Of a stretch of DNA of 64,000 nucleotides, positions 52,877-64,000 are shown piece after piece. The DNA is taken from positions 98,271 to 162,270 of the forward strand of contig NW_024468520.1 in the NCBI RefSeq assembly GCF_001632365.1, written 5' to 3'. This DNA comes from Laetiporus sulphureus 93-53 (taxonomy: Eukaryota > Basidiomycota > Agaricomycetes > Polyporales > Laetiporaceae). The notes beneath the pieces were generated by a model. It had not been told where the DNA came from and made no database searches. It saw nothing but the letters and a program-made list of their open reading frames with translations. How positions within the stretch are numbered: position 1 is the stretch's first letter; every line of letters starts with the position of its first letter. The position numbers and the translations under genes were made by a program.

Positions 52877-55312
52877 TTCGAGGAAGCAGACTGTGCGAGT
52901 CAAGATAGTAACTGAGCGAAAAGGTGAAACCGACCAGAGTGCCACAGGATTCAGAACAAAAGAGCATGGACAGACGAATCGATAGACTTGTGAATAAAAA
53001 TAGACGGAACGAAGAATCCAAGGTAGGCTGGGGAGACTGTGGACACTGCGAGGGACGGTTCGAGGTATCGGTTTACGGATATGGAAGACATTTCGACGAC
53101 TTGAAGGCTAGCGGACGTCCAAAGTCACAGACTTGGACGATCCGATCAGGTTACGAGTGACTTGCTTGGGAAAGCAAGAACTCGCAGATATTGGCGAAAT
53201 TGGAGGTTGCAAGCAGTAGGGAATGCTCAGATTGCAGACGAAGGTGAGGAAGGCAGCTGGGAGAGAGGGGAGTATATAAGGCGGCAGAGGAGTCAGAGAG
53301 TCCTAGTCACGGTGGCACATCACGCCGACATCAGCCACATAACAAATATCTGTCAACACACAGCAGGAGTCAGTTTCCAAATTTGACACAGCATTCCTCC
53401 CCAGCGGCTCCCAATCGCCATGCCAGAGACTCCCTTGTACAGCCTCCCAATTGTCCACCGTTCGCTGCACGTTATATCCTCCTTCGATCTCTGCGTCAAT
53501 GCTCACGACGGCAACGAAGGTGTTTTCCTTTCTCACCTCGGTGGCGCCCGCGTGATGCAGCGTGACTCACTGACCTTGAGCGCGCCGCTGAGCGAAATCC
53601 CGGATGGCGGAATGGCTTAACCGAGACAGCAGACTGGAGTCTGGGGTGTGCAGAAGAAATTCGTATCCGCCGATTGACGTGTGTCCTCGTGTTTTCACCG
53701 CCTGCTGTGCGATCGCATCGCCGTACACAAGGAACACCCGAGTGCATGGCATGGGCATGGCCAGCAACCATGAACGATTGTGCGACCGATTTGTGTCACA
53801 ATGGCGCCAAGAGCGCGCTCGAAACAGTATCGACGAATACCTATCATATCTCTGAGCATTTTGGGTCTCCCCCTAGATTGTGCATCGGGCATCCGAGTAC
53901 ATTCAGCCAGGTGGCTGTTGCAACAACTGAGTTGGTCGAGGAAGCAAGACGAATGCCGTATTTCCGTATCGGTCGGAACATACGGATGCAGTGTGGCCCT
54001 CGTATGTTCGATACAACGTACAACCCGTACAGCAGGAACTGGGCAATGCTATGCATCTCGTAGCATCCTTTGTCCTGCAAGCTTACCATAAGGGAGGCCG
54101 AGCAGCGCTATTGTCAGTCGTGTTGCAGGATACAGCTGCATAGTATACACACCTCCGCTGTAAGTCTGCGACACTTTTAGGAAGATATTAATCCGGTGAC
54201 TACTAGCTAGGCCGTGTCACGGTCGTGGGCGACTATCTCGAGTCTGAATTCGTCTCTCGCTTTCTTGCTCACCGAACGTTCTCCGCATATAAGCCTCACA
54301 TGAACTGTGAGCTGATGCTTACTCGGTTACTATGATGCAGTCTATAAGGTTCCCCTCCTAACTTACAGGTGCCGTGCCACTATGACAGATGCGTTGTGTC
54401 CTCATCTTTCTCAATATTTGGGTTCGTCTCCTTGTTTCCTGTGGAAGTTTCCTTCGCTTACCAACTGTGGCACACAGCAGTCAATATACATTATGTACCT
54501 GACAACGGCTTTGTGCAATATGTCCGCCTCAGCCATGCTCTCGTTTTCCAGGCTGTCCACGTTGCATGTGCATAGCACGCCGCGCACTGCAGATATCTCC
54601 AACTTTTCAATCTAGCCTGAGCTTATCCGCAGACGTAACGTGACCATGAACATGTTCTTCTCTGTCGAAAGCTTATACATATCAGAATCATAGCAACTTC
54701 TGGATGGGCCCAATCCACGGAGTGGGTGCATTTGGTCAGTCTCTGGAGATCTACCATATCCATCCGCTTCCTTGGCTGAGCCCTTCTTTTCTTGCTAGAA
54801 GCTGCGATTGATCAACGTAGGGAATGTGCTACGCCGTAGACACCTCCAGATGCAAAATCGGTTCCTTAGATTTGGGCATTGACACCGCGAGTTCCCTGTC
54901 AAGCAAATGGCCAGACCTACGCTTAAATGGAGGCAGCTAGCACAACGAAGTGGAAGCCTCATGGATCCACCTCTGAACCCGAGCCTACAAGAAGAAGCAA
55001 TATTCGAGCTTCTTCAACGAGCTTCTGTGCCGCGGAGTACGGCTGAATCTACCGGGTCTATTACTGGCACATTGCGTGCAACATATAGCGGAGTAATGCA
55101 CTGTAGACCTTTGCCTCGGCCGAAGATAGCGTACACAGCACTATCGTCTTCACAGCGGAAATTAAGATGCTTGTAGAAGTTAATGTCGGATCATATTTGT
55201 TTCTGATTGGAACAACACTTATATACATCCACTAGAACCCACTGTGTTCTACTAGGCAAACATTCGTGGTCAGCATTCATACACGTCGTTACGTTATCAC
55301 AGGCACTCATAT
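52877..55312. other. intergenic block with a plus-strand TATA-like site
   Basis: 2.4 kb between the cyclin start and the 3' end of the Zn2Cys6 gene. At 53273-53280 there is TATATAAG on the plus strand, about 147 bases before an ATG at 53420 opening a 66-codon frame. An opposite frame is open at 53303-53536. Neither is supported by a family. 54100-55312 shows nothing recognisable. Confidence 0.35.
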
Positions 55313-58254
55313 CTACAGTATGAGCGCTCTAAGGTCGTGATCAGACAGCACAGATCGCCAGTCAGCCCCTGGCATTTTTTCGTCTAGTCGTTTCCAGACC
55401 TAAACAACATGGATTAGAACGGTACCAAACGCAGGAACGCTATACTGACTTGAAGCACGATGTGTTCAGCAGTTTCGATTTCGTAGCAACCTAGCATTAT
55501 GACGTTAACAATGAGCAACTAAGAGAGTTTACAGTTAACACGCACATTGAGCCCTAGAAGCACAAAATGAACAGGTCGGCGGCACTCGAGAGCACCAAAT
55601 AAAAGAGTGGCATACCTGAAATATTGGAAGATAGAGAGGACACGAGCTCGATTCGAACCGAAAACTTGCGACCCGGCAATGATCACAGGCCAGTTGAGGC
55701 TATCGGGGCTCAGTACGTCACATGAAAACTCGAGACATATCACTTACTCGACACTCATCCTGCATTGACCGCAATCCATACAAAGCGACAGTACGGTATC
55801 GGCATGCTGTTGCACGAGGGCATCCTCCGGTCCCAGACAAAGGACATCTCGTAGTAACATGATCTGCAAGACGATGTCGAGCTCCGGTGACACATAGACA
55901 GCACTTGGGCACTCACCTGCGCGACGTTGCGGTACACACTGTCACCCATGGTAATTCGGGGAGGCGAGTTCTCTGTGCGCCCTGTCCAGTTGTCTAGGAG
56001 GGCATACAGTGCACGAGCGTTGTTCGCGTCATCAGCATCTGTCATGGTGTCGCCCAGTTCCTTGATCCTCGAACGCTTGTGAAGTACACGAGCGACGAAT
56101 GCAATCACCTAGCGGCCGGCGTCGAATAGGTTCACTAACAAATCATGTCTCGTTTTGCAACCGAACGTACCCGGGCTAAGAGGGGTATCAACTGACGGGA
56201 CATCCCAAACACCTTTTCTACATATGAACGCGAGTCGTTCGCATTCGCATTTTCGACCCTGTACGGCTATCAGCATTCCATTCAGTGAGAGAGAGGCAGT
56301 ACGCGGATCACGCACCACCAACTGCTAACGTTAGGCGATAGGAGGGTGGGCTCCTGCCCGTTTGCCAAACATCCTAGTAATTGCAGTTAGGCTTCGACGA
56401 TACGCCCTGATGGTCAGCTCACAATGCTTACCGAATAGCTCATATACCGCCACAATTTCCAACAGCAAACGAGCACGCCACACACCGCTGACGGTACCAG
56501 GTTTCGAATGAGGACTTCGAGCCAGCAAGACAGCGGGACCTCCTCGCATGTGAATTAACGACTTGGCCAAATTAAGGGTCGCAGCCCAATTCTGCCCGGC
56601 GGAAAAGATCTAACTCATCGTTGAGCATCGCGTCTAGATGGCGAAACGACCACTCACGTCAATGAGTACTATGGCGACCGCGGCCCCCAACGCGACGTCA
56701 CTCTGGAGACCGTCCGAGGTCGAACACGCAGCAGCAAGTAGACGCTTCGATTTGTTGCGGAACGAGAGAGCGAGTTGCATCGCTTCATCTGCGCCACGCT
56801 GGCCGACACGCGAAAACATGAATGATTGGTGGACGGCGGCAGTACCCAACAGTGCCATTCGTAACGATTCTACGGCTGAGTCGGACCCACCGACGTGGTC
56901 GAAGACAAACTGGAGGTTGGCAGCCACAACTGGATTCTCATGCGGAAAGGCCATTATGATGCTCATTGCGTTGTCGCAGTAGTGACGGATCTTCAGTAAA
57001 AAGAAAACAAATGGATTCATTGATATCTAACGTTGTGAACATTAGGCAAAGATTGCCCCACCAAGGTTCTCTCCTGGACCGACGTGAACTAGACGTACTC
57101 CACGGTAAGTCGATACGGTGTTGCTATATACAGCTGACTCACATAGGGTTCCAGGGGGTCGGGTTGCATCAGCGGAGCTGGCCACGATGGAGTATTAGAT
57201 GACACATCTATGTGTCGTTGAGAGGAGAAATGGCCATGATGTGGGGTAGCGCGCGGAAGAACAAGTGAGGGCGTCTGCATGTGGTGAGAGTTGACAGGAT
57301 AAGCGCTGTGGTATGATTGATGCGCGGAATATGATGTAGAGAACTCAGGGATTGCCGGAAGCATCTGGGTATGTGCGCTAGGATGTAGGGGGTATGCATG
57401 TGAAGGGGCAGATGAGGAGATTAGACTATGAAAAGAGGTCAGCAACAAGTGGCAGAGCGAGGCAAAACTGACCAACCTTGTGCGACGGGCTGCTGAAGCA
57501 TCAGTGGCTACGGTGGGTAACTGCAACATCGGCTCGCTGACAAAAGTTCAGCGGGTCAGCTCGCATAGGATCAGGTAGAACCAACCTATGGCGACGTGAA
57601 GCAAGACTAGGTATATTGACCTCCATCGGCTCGCGCTTGGTAGGAGGGGTAATGTCGCGCGTGGGAGGGGTGGACGCGTCGGACACGCTAGACGATCCAG
57701 CTGTCGACGGTCTGATATCAAGGTTCATGTCTGCCGCAGGTTCCCTCTTCGAGGTAGGCTTCTTTCGAGCGGGCACGCCCTCGGGCCACGTGCACTAGAT
57801 TTGTGCGATGGTCATGAGCTGCCTGTGAGAGTCTCGCGAAATGCATACCTCTCGTTGACCATGAACGCATCGCACGCAATTGGGCTTCGCCTCATCGCAC
57901 TATAACAGTATAAGCCACAAGAACGCCGAAGGTGATATCAGATGCGAACCTTTATCTTCTTCGCCCTGCACGTCAGACATCCTGTCTTGCTACGGGTATA
58001 TTTTGGGCGCTTCCTTTGTGCACCACTTTCTGGACGTGGAGAGGTCGTCATAGCGTGCATGTGCGTAGAATGATGGGACTGGGGGAAATAAGCGGGCGAG
58101 ACGTAGTTGCTGGGCGACGAGCTGTAGGTGGCGTCTAAGTCCCAGGGTGACCTAGAGCAGTGAAATATGCAACTCACTAGTGTAAGGTGTCGGACATGAC
58201 GCCGAAGGTATGGGAAAGGCTCTCCTGGGGAAGAGGACCGGTCGTCTGATCCAT
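55313..58254 (-). CDS. Zn(II)2Cys6 transcription factor with fungal-specific regulatory domain
   Basis: Seventeen exons close in phase to 700 residues: 58178-58254, 57950-58121, 57849-57899, 57586-57794, 57477-57536, 57143-57425, 57032-57088, 56658-56990, 56432-56609, 56316-56373, 56171-56258, 55917-56108, 55748-55863, 55616-55708, 55546-55553, 55450-55490, 55313-55399. The binuclear cluster has Cys at about 74, 77, 84, 91, 94 and 101 (GCLTCRAKKIKCDEAKPNC then VRC ... EC), split by two introns. A Ser/Pro-rich linker follows, then the fungal-specific domain (RHYCDNAMSIIMAFP, ELFGCLANGQEPTLLSPN, SLNWPVIIAGSQVFG, CYEIETAEHIVLQVWKRLD). These proteins bind CGG-type half sites and are often ligand-controlled. 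Exon 15 is 8 nt and is required to keep frame into CYEIETAEH. Confidence 0.9.
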
Positions 58255-61200
58255 CCTTTAAAGTAGACTGTGTTCATGGGGGATGGCAGCAACACGGCAG
58301 CACGAGTTATGGCGGATCAGACATATCGGGGTTTGTCTCGATCCATATCTGAGGGTTGCGCGTGAATGTCGCAGATGTCCACAAAATTTCTGAGCATGGC
58401 GACGGAGGATAATTCTTTTTCGAGGTTTTCCTCCAGAATGATTTTGGAAGCAACGAGCTGCCACCGGCCATACGGGAATCTCCTTTCTCGTCTAATTTCG
58501 GTACAGTCCGCTCTGGGCAACTTATCTCCTGCGTATCTCCTATGGTCCGTCATGGTTCGGGATTCCCTTGTTCGTTCAGTGCTCTGGAAAATGCAAGACG
58601 TAATCACAACGCAGAAGCCTCTGACGAGAGGGATAAGATCCATCAAGCGGGCATTGGCATAACTCGGCAGCCCTTTCACACACTAGGTCAGGGCCGCTGA
58701 CTTTGGTGTGAACGATCACGCCGAGATGTTCCGAGTCCGCAAGAACTCATGGCTGCCACGAGCGCTTCCTCGTGACATAGGGCATCGAGGATAAACGATT
58801 TGGATGACTCCCTTTTCGTCAATTTCTGGGAGACGTTTCATCGTGGGCTTGGTCAACTTAGCCATCACGGGCTACGTCAAGTAGAGAAGACTCCCTTTGA
58901 TGAGCACGCTCGACGAGGCTGTACGCGGAGGCTCACGCAAATGAACTGATTAATGCCATCGGACGGCGCAGTCTCGAGGCAGCTGGACAACACGAGGCAG
59001 CTCGCGGAGAACAAGTCCATCGACTTCCCTAACGTGGAATGGAGGACTAATAGTCTTCTCATCCAGACTTGTCTGGAAAAGATGTCACGAGGATTATGAT
59101 TAATGGAACGCCTTGCTTAGCTCACTTTCCCTGAAACATATCTGGACTGTAACACATACACCCACATGCTCGGGTAGCAGCATTCGCGGAATCCATTTGC
59201 AGCTACGAAATTAACAAAGGTAATGGCAGGCAGATCGCAGAAGACTGCCCCATCGCCTGTGCCTTGAAAGAATCATCATACATCATTTGCCAAGCGACCG
59301 CATCTCTACCTGCAGGCCACGGCTAAAGAACTGATCCACCAATACGATCAGGACCCCTGCAGAGTTCTTTCCACTGCTCTATCGACGTAGCAGGAATCGC
59401 ATGGTGCGTTTATGATCTACTTCGCTGGCCAGAACCTCGTCAGAATATGCGATAGCGAGGACTATTACGTGAATCAAGTTCCGCGAGGGCGCAGCGTACG
59501 AGGGTGCCACTTACCTCAGACCCGGGGTTGCCAGTACAAGAGTCAACTCTGGCATATTTACATGAGGCGGGAGAAGGCTCGACATTCCAGACTGCAGGCA
59601 TCAGTGGCTGGTTGTTCGGCGTTTTAAAGACTCGTGGAATTCGCCGAACCGTTTTACAAGTCGCCTGGCGTCACATCGCGTAACTGTCCATCTCTCACAC
59701 AACGCATAACGAGATGTGGGCGGCGATCATAGCTCGCTTACCAGAATACCTACGAAGCTACAATTGGAAAGCACGCTCTGTCTGTCAGCGCGGCAGATGA
59801 CGGATTTGATCCTACTCACTGCTATGTCAAGGTTTGGATGATATTGAAACCAGTATTGCTAGTTTTTCAACCTGGACCACTTAAGGGTCTGGAATTGTCG
59901 CAAGTTGACAATGCGACTTACAACTAGGTATTCGAGTAAGATAGCGAGCGTGGAATCCTGAGTATGAATGAGTCAGGGTCCTGTGTGAAGTCGAAGTGCT
60001 AGAGCCTGGTGGCGCCTTCCGGACATTGTATGAGGATCTCAAACTGTAGCGGTTGACACGTAATACCGTTATGCGGAGCTGGCCAGACCAATACAGCGCC
60101 GGCGGCGTCGCGCCCTTACAGCTCGTGCTGCGATAACGATACCTGTCAAGACTTCATCCAAGGTCCATAGAAGAATGTCAGCGCGGAGATCTCCACTACC
60201 TTGTGCTATCTGTGGTTGTTCGAGAAACACAAATATCAACAACAGGAATCAGAACGACTGAAACGTACATTTTGAATCACAAGCCCAGGAGATTGCAAGA
60301 TCGTAGGCAATGATTCTTCCACCATGTACCTCCGCGCACGTCGTACTACCCCCATTAGGAGGCGCCTTTCACATCGAACGTAGACTTCTAGACAAGTAGC
60401 GTTCCCGCCAGCGGCCCGGCCGACGGGATTTCCTAACAGTTTCGGAATTCAGTGTGTAATTGCATCGACATGACCGAACCTTCGCGACTACGGCAAATTA
60501 GATGGACGTGCATGTCTCTCACGATCAATAATAAAACCGCACTGTAATCGGCGGTAGGAGCTACGTGGTGAGAGTCGTGAGACTCTTGACCGCAATATTG
60601 CGTTTGACAGTAATGATTAGAATGTCGCGCCAAAGCATTGGTTGTCTGTCATGTCCACAGACAGATTTCATTTAATTCGAGCGCTCTCATAGGGCCAAAA
60701 ATGAAGAGGCGAGCGTAAAGTGATGTTGAACGTTGAATGTTGAGTTTGCGCGACAGCCACAAGAAAGCTTCGCGGAATCAAACTCTACCAGGATGTCGGT
60801 ACCCGCTGGCTCGTCGCTTATCCCACCCAGTGCCGGCTTGTCAGCTCAATTGCCATTCTCTTTCAGAGCCCGTGCAGCTAAACAGCCTGTTTAGTCCGCT
60901 TAATGAAGAAACATCCGCTTTGCTCGGATTCTTCCATCCACGTTCAAGCTTGAAGGGCACTTCAATACCATACCCATTAACTTCCGGCGTGGTTGCCCCT
61001 GAAGGAGCAAGGTTCAAGCAGGGTCCTAGACACGAAGCTTTGGAGACACGTAGCTTGTGCAGCGATGTCGCGACACTTACCCAAGATGTAAAGCAGGAAG
61101 CTCTTCGCTGTAGGACCCTCCGTGCCTGCAGGGACTCGCATGGATTGCAACCGTTGTTCGTACGTACTACGACTGGTGGCTGGTAAATCGCGAAACAAGA

Positions 61201-62558
61201 TTTGGTGACCAAAATCAAATGTCGTCTTGATGCACTCAAGACGTCCCGTATTATGTGCGGTCGCACTGGAACCTGTCCATTGGCCACAGAAATGGGGCAA
61301 GACAGTAGCAATTGCGGTGAGTGTGTTGCTCTACTTGTGTCCAGTCCACTTGCTGCAGCAACATACTCAGCAGTCACAGCATCGCGTGTTTACATTGAAA
61401 TGCATATAGCTGCCGTACGCTTGCCTTCTTTTTAGCCTCTTCAGCAGGAATGAGGTTGAGGCACCGCATTGCTCACAGTATGATACCTGTCCCGCCCATT
61501 ATTCCCGGCGGCCTTGTCTGTCATATGACATGCTGGGACGCGACCGTTGTCTTGGTGCCGCCCACGGGGACATATCCGGTGACTTATGTGGAATGAGGTT
61601 ATCAACCACGAACAAATCGTCTTGGGCTCTATCTCTTAGTGCCGCAGCCGGTCTCCATTGAAGCGCTAGTTTTGACAGAATGTCCATTAGTTCGGATTGC
61701 ACTCAACAACGGCAACTTCAAACGCCGTGCACTGGTAAGGGTCAGTCTCGCCCCTTCAGCGACCGATGCACCCGGGGACGGACCCACCATGTTTCCTCAT
61801 CATCTTACGAGAAATGAGTCATCACTCCGTATACTCCCACCCCAGGCGCTTCTGGCTACCTTGCTAAGGTGAGACGGTGCAACGGTGCCGCGCATTTTGC
61901 GCATGCGTCTCATCAGCGGCAGCTGCGCTACTGAGCATATGACCGTGTTTCGGGCATCATACGTGCATCAAGGCCTTCCAGAGGCAGTGATGATAGAGTC
62001 TCACGCCAAACTACTCACCGAACACCGTGCGCAAGTGGAGGTGTTATCCCCGTACATGTTGCTGACCTCGTGTGGTCATTCCTCCGGTCGTGGTCGGAAA
62101 AGCGCCTCGTTCAGCCACATGTGGACATGACCAAGCTCCAGAGGCATCGACGGACCACATATTTGTTCTCGTAATGTCTTCTTAACAATGATGCATACTG
62201 TATGGCGCATTAAGAATATCACTTGGGAATGTGATGCGCGCTTCGAGTCCCGTGAAGGCGTGGACGGAATTGTCCCATAAATCCGACGTGTATGACATAT
62301 GTGACAGCGTGAAGAGCACTAAGCGCGGGGTCTGTTACTCGCGGCGGGAGAAGATTATTGTTTCATTCATTTCCATCATAACAACCCACACATAGTACAC
62401 CATTAATGTACAGAGATGCAATATCACTTGAGATGATCTGCCATCAGCGGAGCCGAAAGACTTGTTGATCGTCGCAATTCCCAACGGTCACCATATGCAT
62501 GTAAGCGCCGGTGAGCTGTCGATCGCGGAAGCTGCGGCTACCAGGAACGCCAACGTAA
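58255..62558. other. 4.3-kb gene-poor block
   Basis: No gene supported. A minus-strand frame at 58317-58679 (120 codons) and plus-strand fragments near 58890-59100 have coding-like stretches but no family, and they are interrupted. Frames at 60737-61186 (plus) and 60841-61377 (minus) overlap each other and are unbiased. This block is upstream of the Zn2Cys6 gene and downstream of prpD. Confidence 0.4.
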
Positions 62559-64000
62559 TCACGCCTTCACAAAGAGGTCGGTGAACTTGTCGACCGGCAA
62601 TTTGAAGAAATTCGCCTTGTCTTCCACGATCTCCAGGATCCTGAGACACAAGTCGTCAGCAGGCTGAGACGGCATAACAGAAGGAACAATCACGAACTTC
62701 TTTTGGTGGGCCACGTCGAAGTGTGGTCCGATGTGGTTCTTGAACTTCTGCATCAGGAGCGGCGTGCCCTCTGCACGGCGGCGCTTGTGGCCAACCGGAT
62801 ATTCAACCTCGACCTCGTCCAGTACGGTGCCATCGTTGAGCGTGACCAGCAGAGCATTCGAGATCGAGCGCTTGCTGGGATCATGGTAGTCGACGCTGTA
62901 CCGCTTCTCCTCGACACAGGTAATCTTCGCGCGGAGCGCATCAATGCGAGGATCGGCGGCTGCCGCATCGATGTATGACTCGGAAGTCAACTTGCCGAAG
63001 ATCAGGGGATAGGCGACCATGTAGTTGATATCGTGGCTAGTCATCAACTATTAGTCCTACAAGCCAACACGCTTAGCAGGCGTCAAGAACTCACTCTCGG
63101 TCAGCGAAATTGTCCAAAGGACCCTTCTTGTTGATGATGCGCATCGCGGCTTCCTGAGTCCTGATGCGGATGCTCTTGATGTCATCGCTGGTCTTACCGA
63201 TCGCCTTCAGCTTGTTGTGGAGAATGTGGGCGGCTTCCACCGCAGTCTGTGCGTGGAACTCCGCCGGATACGAGATCTTGAAGAGGACATTCTCCATGAT
63301 ATACGTGCCGTACGGCATCTGGAACTCGAAAGGCTTGCCCTACATGAGCCCGATAACGTGATGGAATCGATATTGTTAGAAAATCCCACGTAGCAAATGC
63401 GGCTATCTCACTTTGAAGAGGACGTCGTAGAAACCCCACGTCTTGGCAGTGAGGACCGAGGGCATGCCCTTCTCGCCCTTCTTCACTAGATAGGCGAGAT
63501 TTACAGCGCGCGAGCACGCGTCACCAGCGGCCCACGACTTGCGGGAGCCCGTGTTTGGCGCATGTCGATAGGTACGCAGGGATTGACCATCTGCCCATGC
63601 TTGGGAAATAGCATCGATAGTCTGCTCACGGTTCAGGCCGCTGATTCGTCGTCAGTGAGACACGTGTGGTTCCGCATGCTAGAAGCTGATACTCACAGAA
63701 GCTTGGACACGACCGCAGTGCTGGCGACCTTCACAAGAACCACATGGTCAAGACCCACGCGGTTGAAGGAATTGAGGAGGGCAATGCCGCCCTGTATCTC
63801 ATGCGCCTTGATCATCCCCTCAAGAATGTCACGCACAGTCAGCGGCTCCCCCTTGCGCGCAAGGTGGTCGGCGACGGCGAGGATGGCACCAAGGTTGTCC
63901 GATGGGTGACCCCATTCCGCAGCAAGGAAGCAGTCATTGAAGTCGAGCCAGCGGATCTGGGTGCCGATGTTGAACGCTCCGCGGATAGGATCGACCTGAT
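62559..64000 (-). CDS. prpD: 2-methylcitrate dehydratase (MmgE/PrpD family), 5' end beyond the right edge
   Basis: Four exons are visible (63697-64000 and onward past the edge, 63412-63640, 63095-63339, 62559-63036) and they close in phase. The visible 418 residues cover the middle and C-terminus. PrpD hallmarks are present: [19 protein letters not shown] near the left of the visible protein, [37 protein letters not shown] and [14 protein letters not shown]. The C-terminus ends TDLFVKA with stop at 62559-62561. PrpD dehydrates 2-methylcitrate to 2-methylaconitate in propionyl-CoA breakdown, normally in mitochondria. The N-terminus, including any targeting peptide, is outside the window. The enzyme needs no Fe-S cluster. 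Whether citrate synthase or methylisocitrate lyase genes are nearby cannot be seen. Confidence 0.94.

Noticed and set aside
53606..53671. tRNA-like stretch with GGCGGA and TCCGCC pairing at its ends
   Set aside because: No GGTTCGANTCC box, no 7-nt anticodon loop with a paired 5-bp stem, and no proper T arm.
55616..55708. tRNA-like A box (TAGCCTCAACTGG) and B box (GGTTCGAATCG) on the minus strand
   Set aside because: They fall inside a coding exon of the Zn2Cys6 factor (SLNWPVIIAGSQVFGSNRA). The T-arm stem does not pair, so the match is chance.
60737..61377. Overlapping open frames on both strands near 61 kb
   Set aside because: No codon bias, no splice structure and no family; probably chance.

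Overview
The window is nuclear DNA from a filamentous fungus, almost certainly a basidiomycete (Agaricomycetes-like). Three things point there. Genes are split by many 45-65 nt introns with GTRNGT donors and CTRAY-type branch points. Several families are fungus-specific: translation factor eEF3, a Zn(II)2Cys6 activator with a fungal-specific regulatory domain, a PHO80-type cyclin and a Clr2-N-like protein. Coding exons also show strong GC3 preference. I see no prokaryotic, viral or intact transposon genes and no convincing tRNA or rRNA. Exon boundaries below were read by hand; for almost every gene the splice phases close exactly across all exons.

Layout. 1-250 (-) may be a fragment of a GC-rich coding region. 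661-2768 (-) is a multi-pass membrane RING-H2 ubiquitin ligase. 3488-6338 (-) is a GTPBP1/2-type GTPase in 18 exons. 6440-6745 (-) is a possible small CxxC protein. 6799-8907 (+) is a coiled-coil protein with an HPD-containing C-terminal domain. 10193-11945 (+) is a membrane-anchored GH18 chitinase. 11946-14577 is an AT-rich gene-poor block. 14578-18200 (-) is an NDR-family kinase. 19499-20884 (+) is a homeodomain factor. 24647-29035 (+) is eEF3. 29548-30392 (-) is a C2H2 factor. 31507-32174 (-) is a mitochondrial-type BolA protein. 32963-33779 (+) is Clr2-N-like. 34187-35801 (+) is an unrecognised protein. 36095-37036 (-) is a secreted CREG-like protein. 37239-40718 (-) is DNA ligase I. 42430-43189 (+) is a second C2H2 factor. 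43435-44176 (-) is an NAA50-type acetyltransferase. 48513-50095 (-) is a secreted pepsin-type protease. 50907-52876 (-) is a PHO80-like cyclin. 55313-58254 (-) is a Zn2Cys6 factor. 62559-64000 (-) is PrpD, cut by the right edge.

The genes do not form an obvious pathway cluster. The mix is housekeeping (translation, replication, Fe-S handling, propionate catabolism, protein modification) plus five regulators (four transcription factors and a Clr2-like protein) and two hydrolases that act outside the cytosol (chitinase, protease). Compact gene-dense stretches alternate with gene-poor blocks (about 11.9-14.6, 20.9-24.6, 44.2-48.5, 52.9-55.3 and 58.3-62.6 kb). Those blocks hold degenerate repeats or eroded fragments at most.

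I did not find a clear new multi-gene system. The strongest oddities concern splicing: an 8-nt microexon, several 12-20 nt microexons, two probable GC-AG introns, and a DNA ligase intron whose 5' splice site reads GGAAGT. The other notable points are an in-frame upstream ATG that may give the ligase a mitochondrial form, and a well-formed but unrecognised 482-residue protein.
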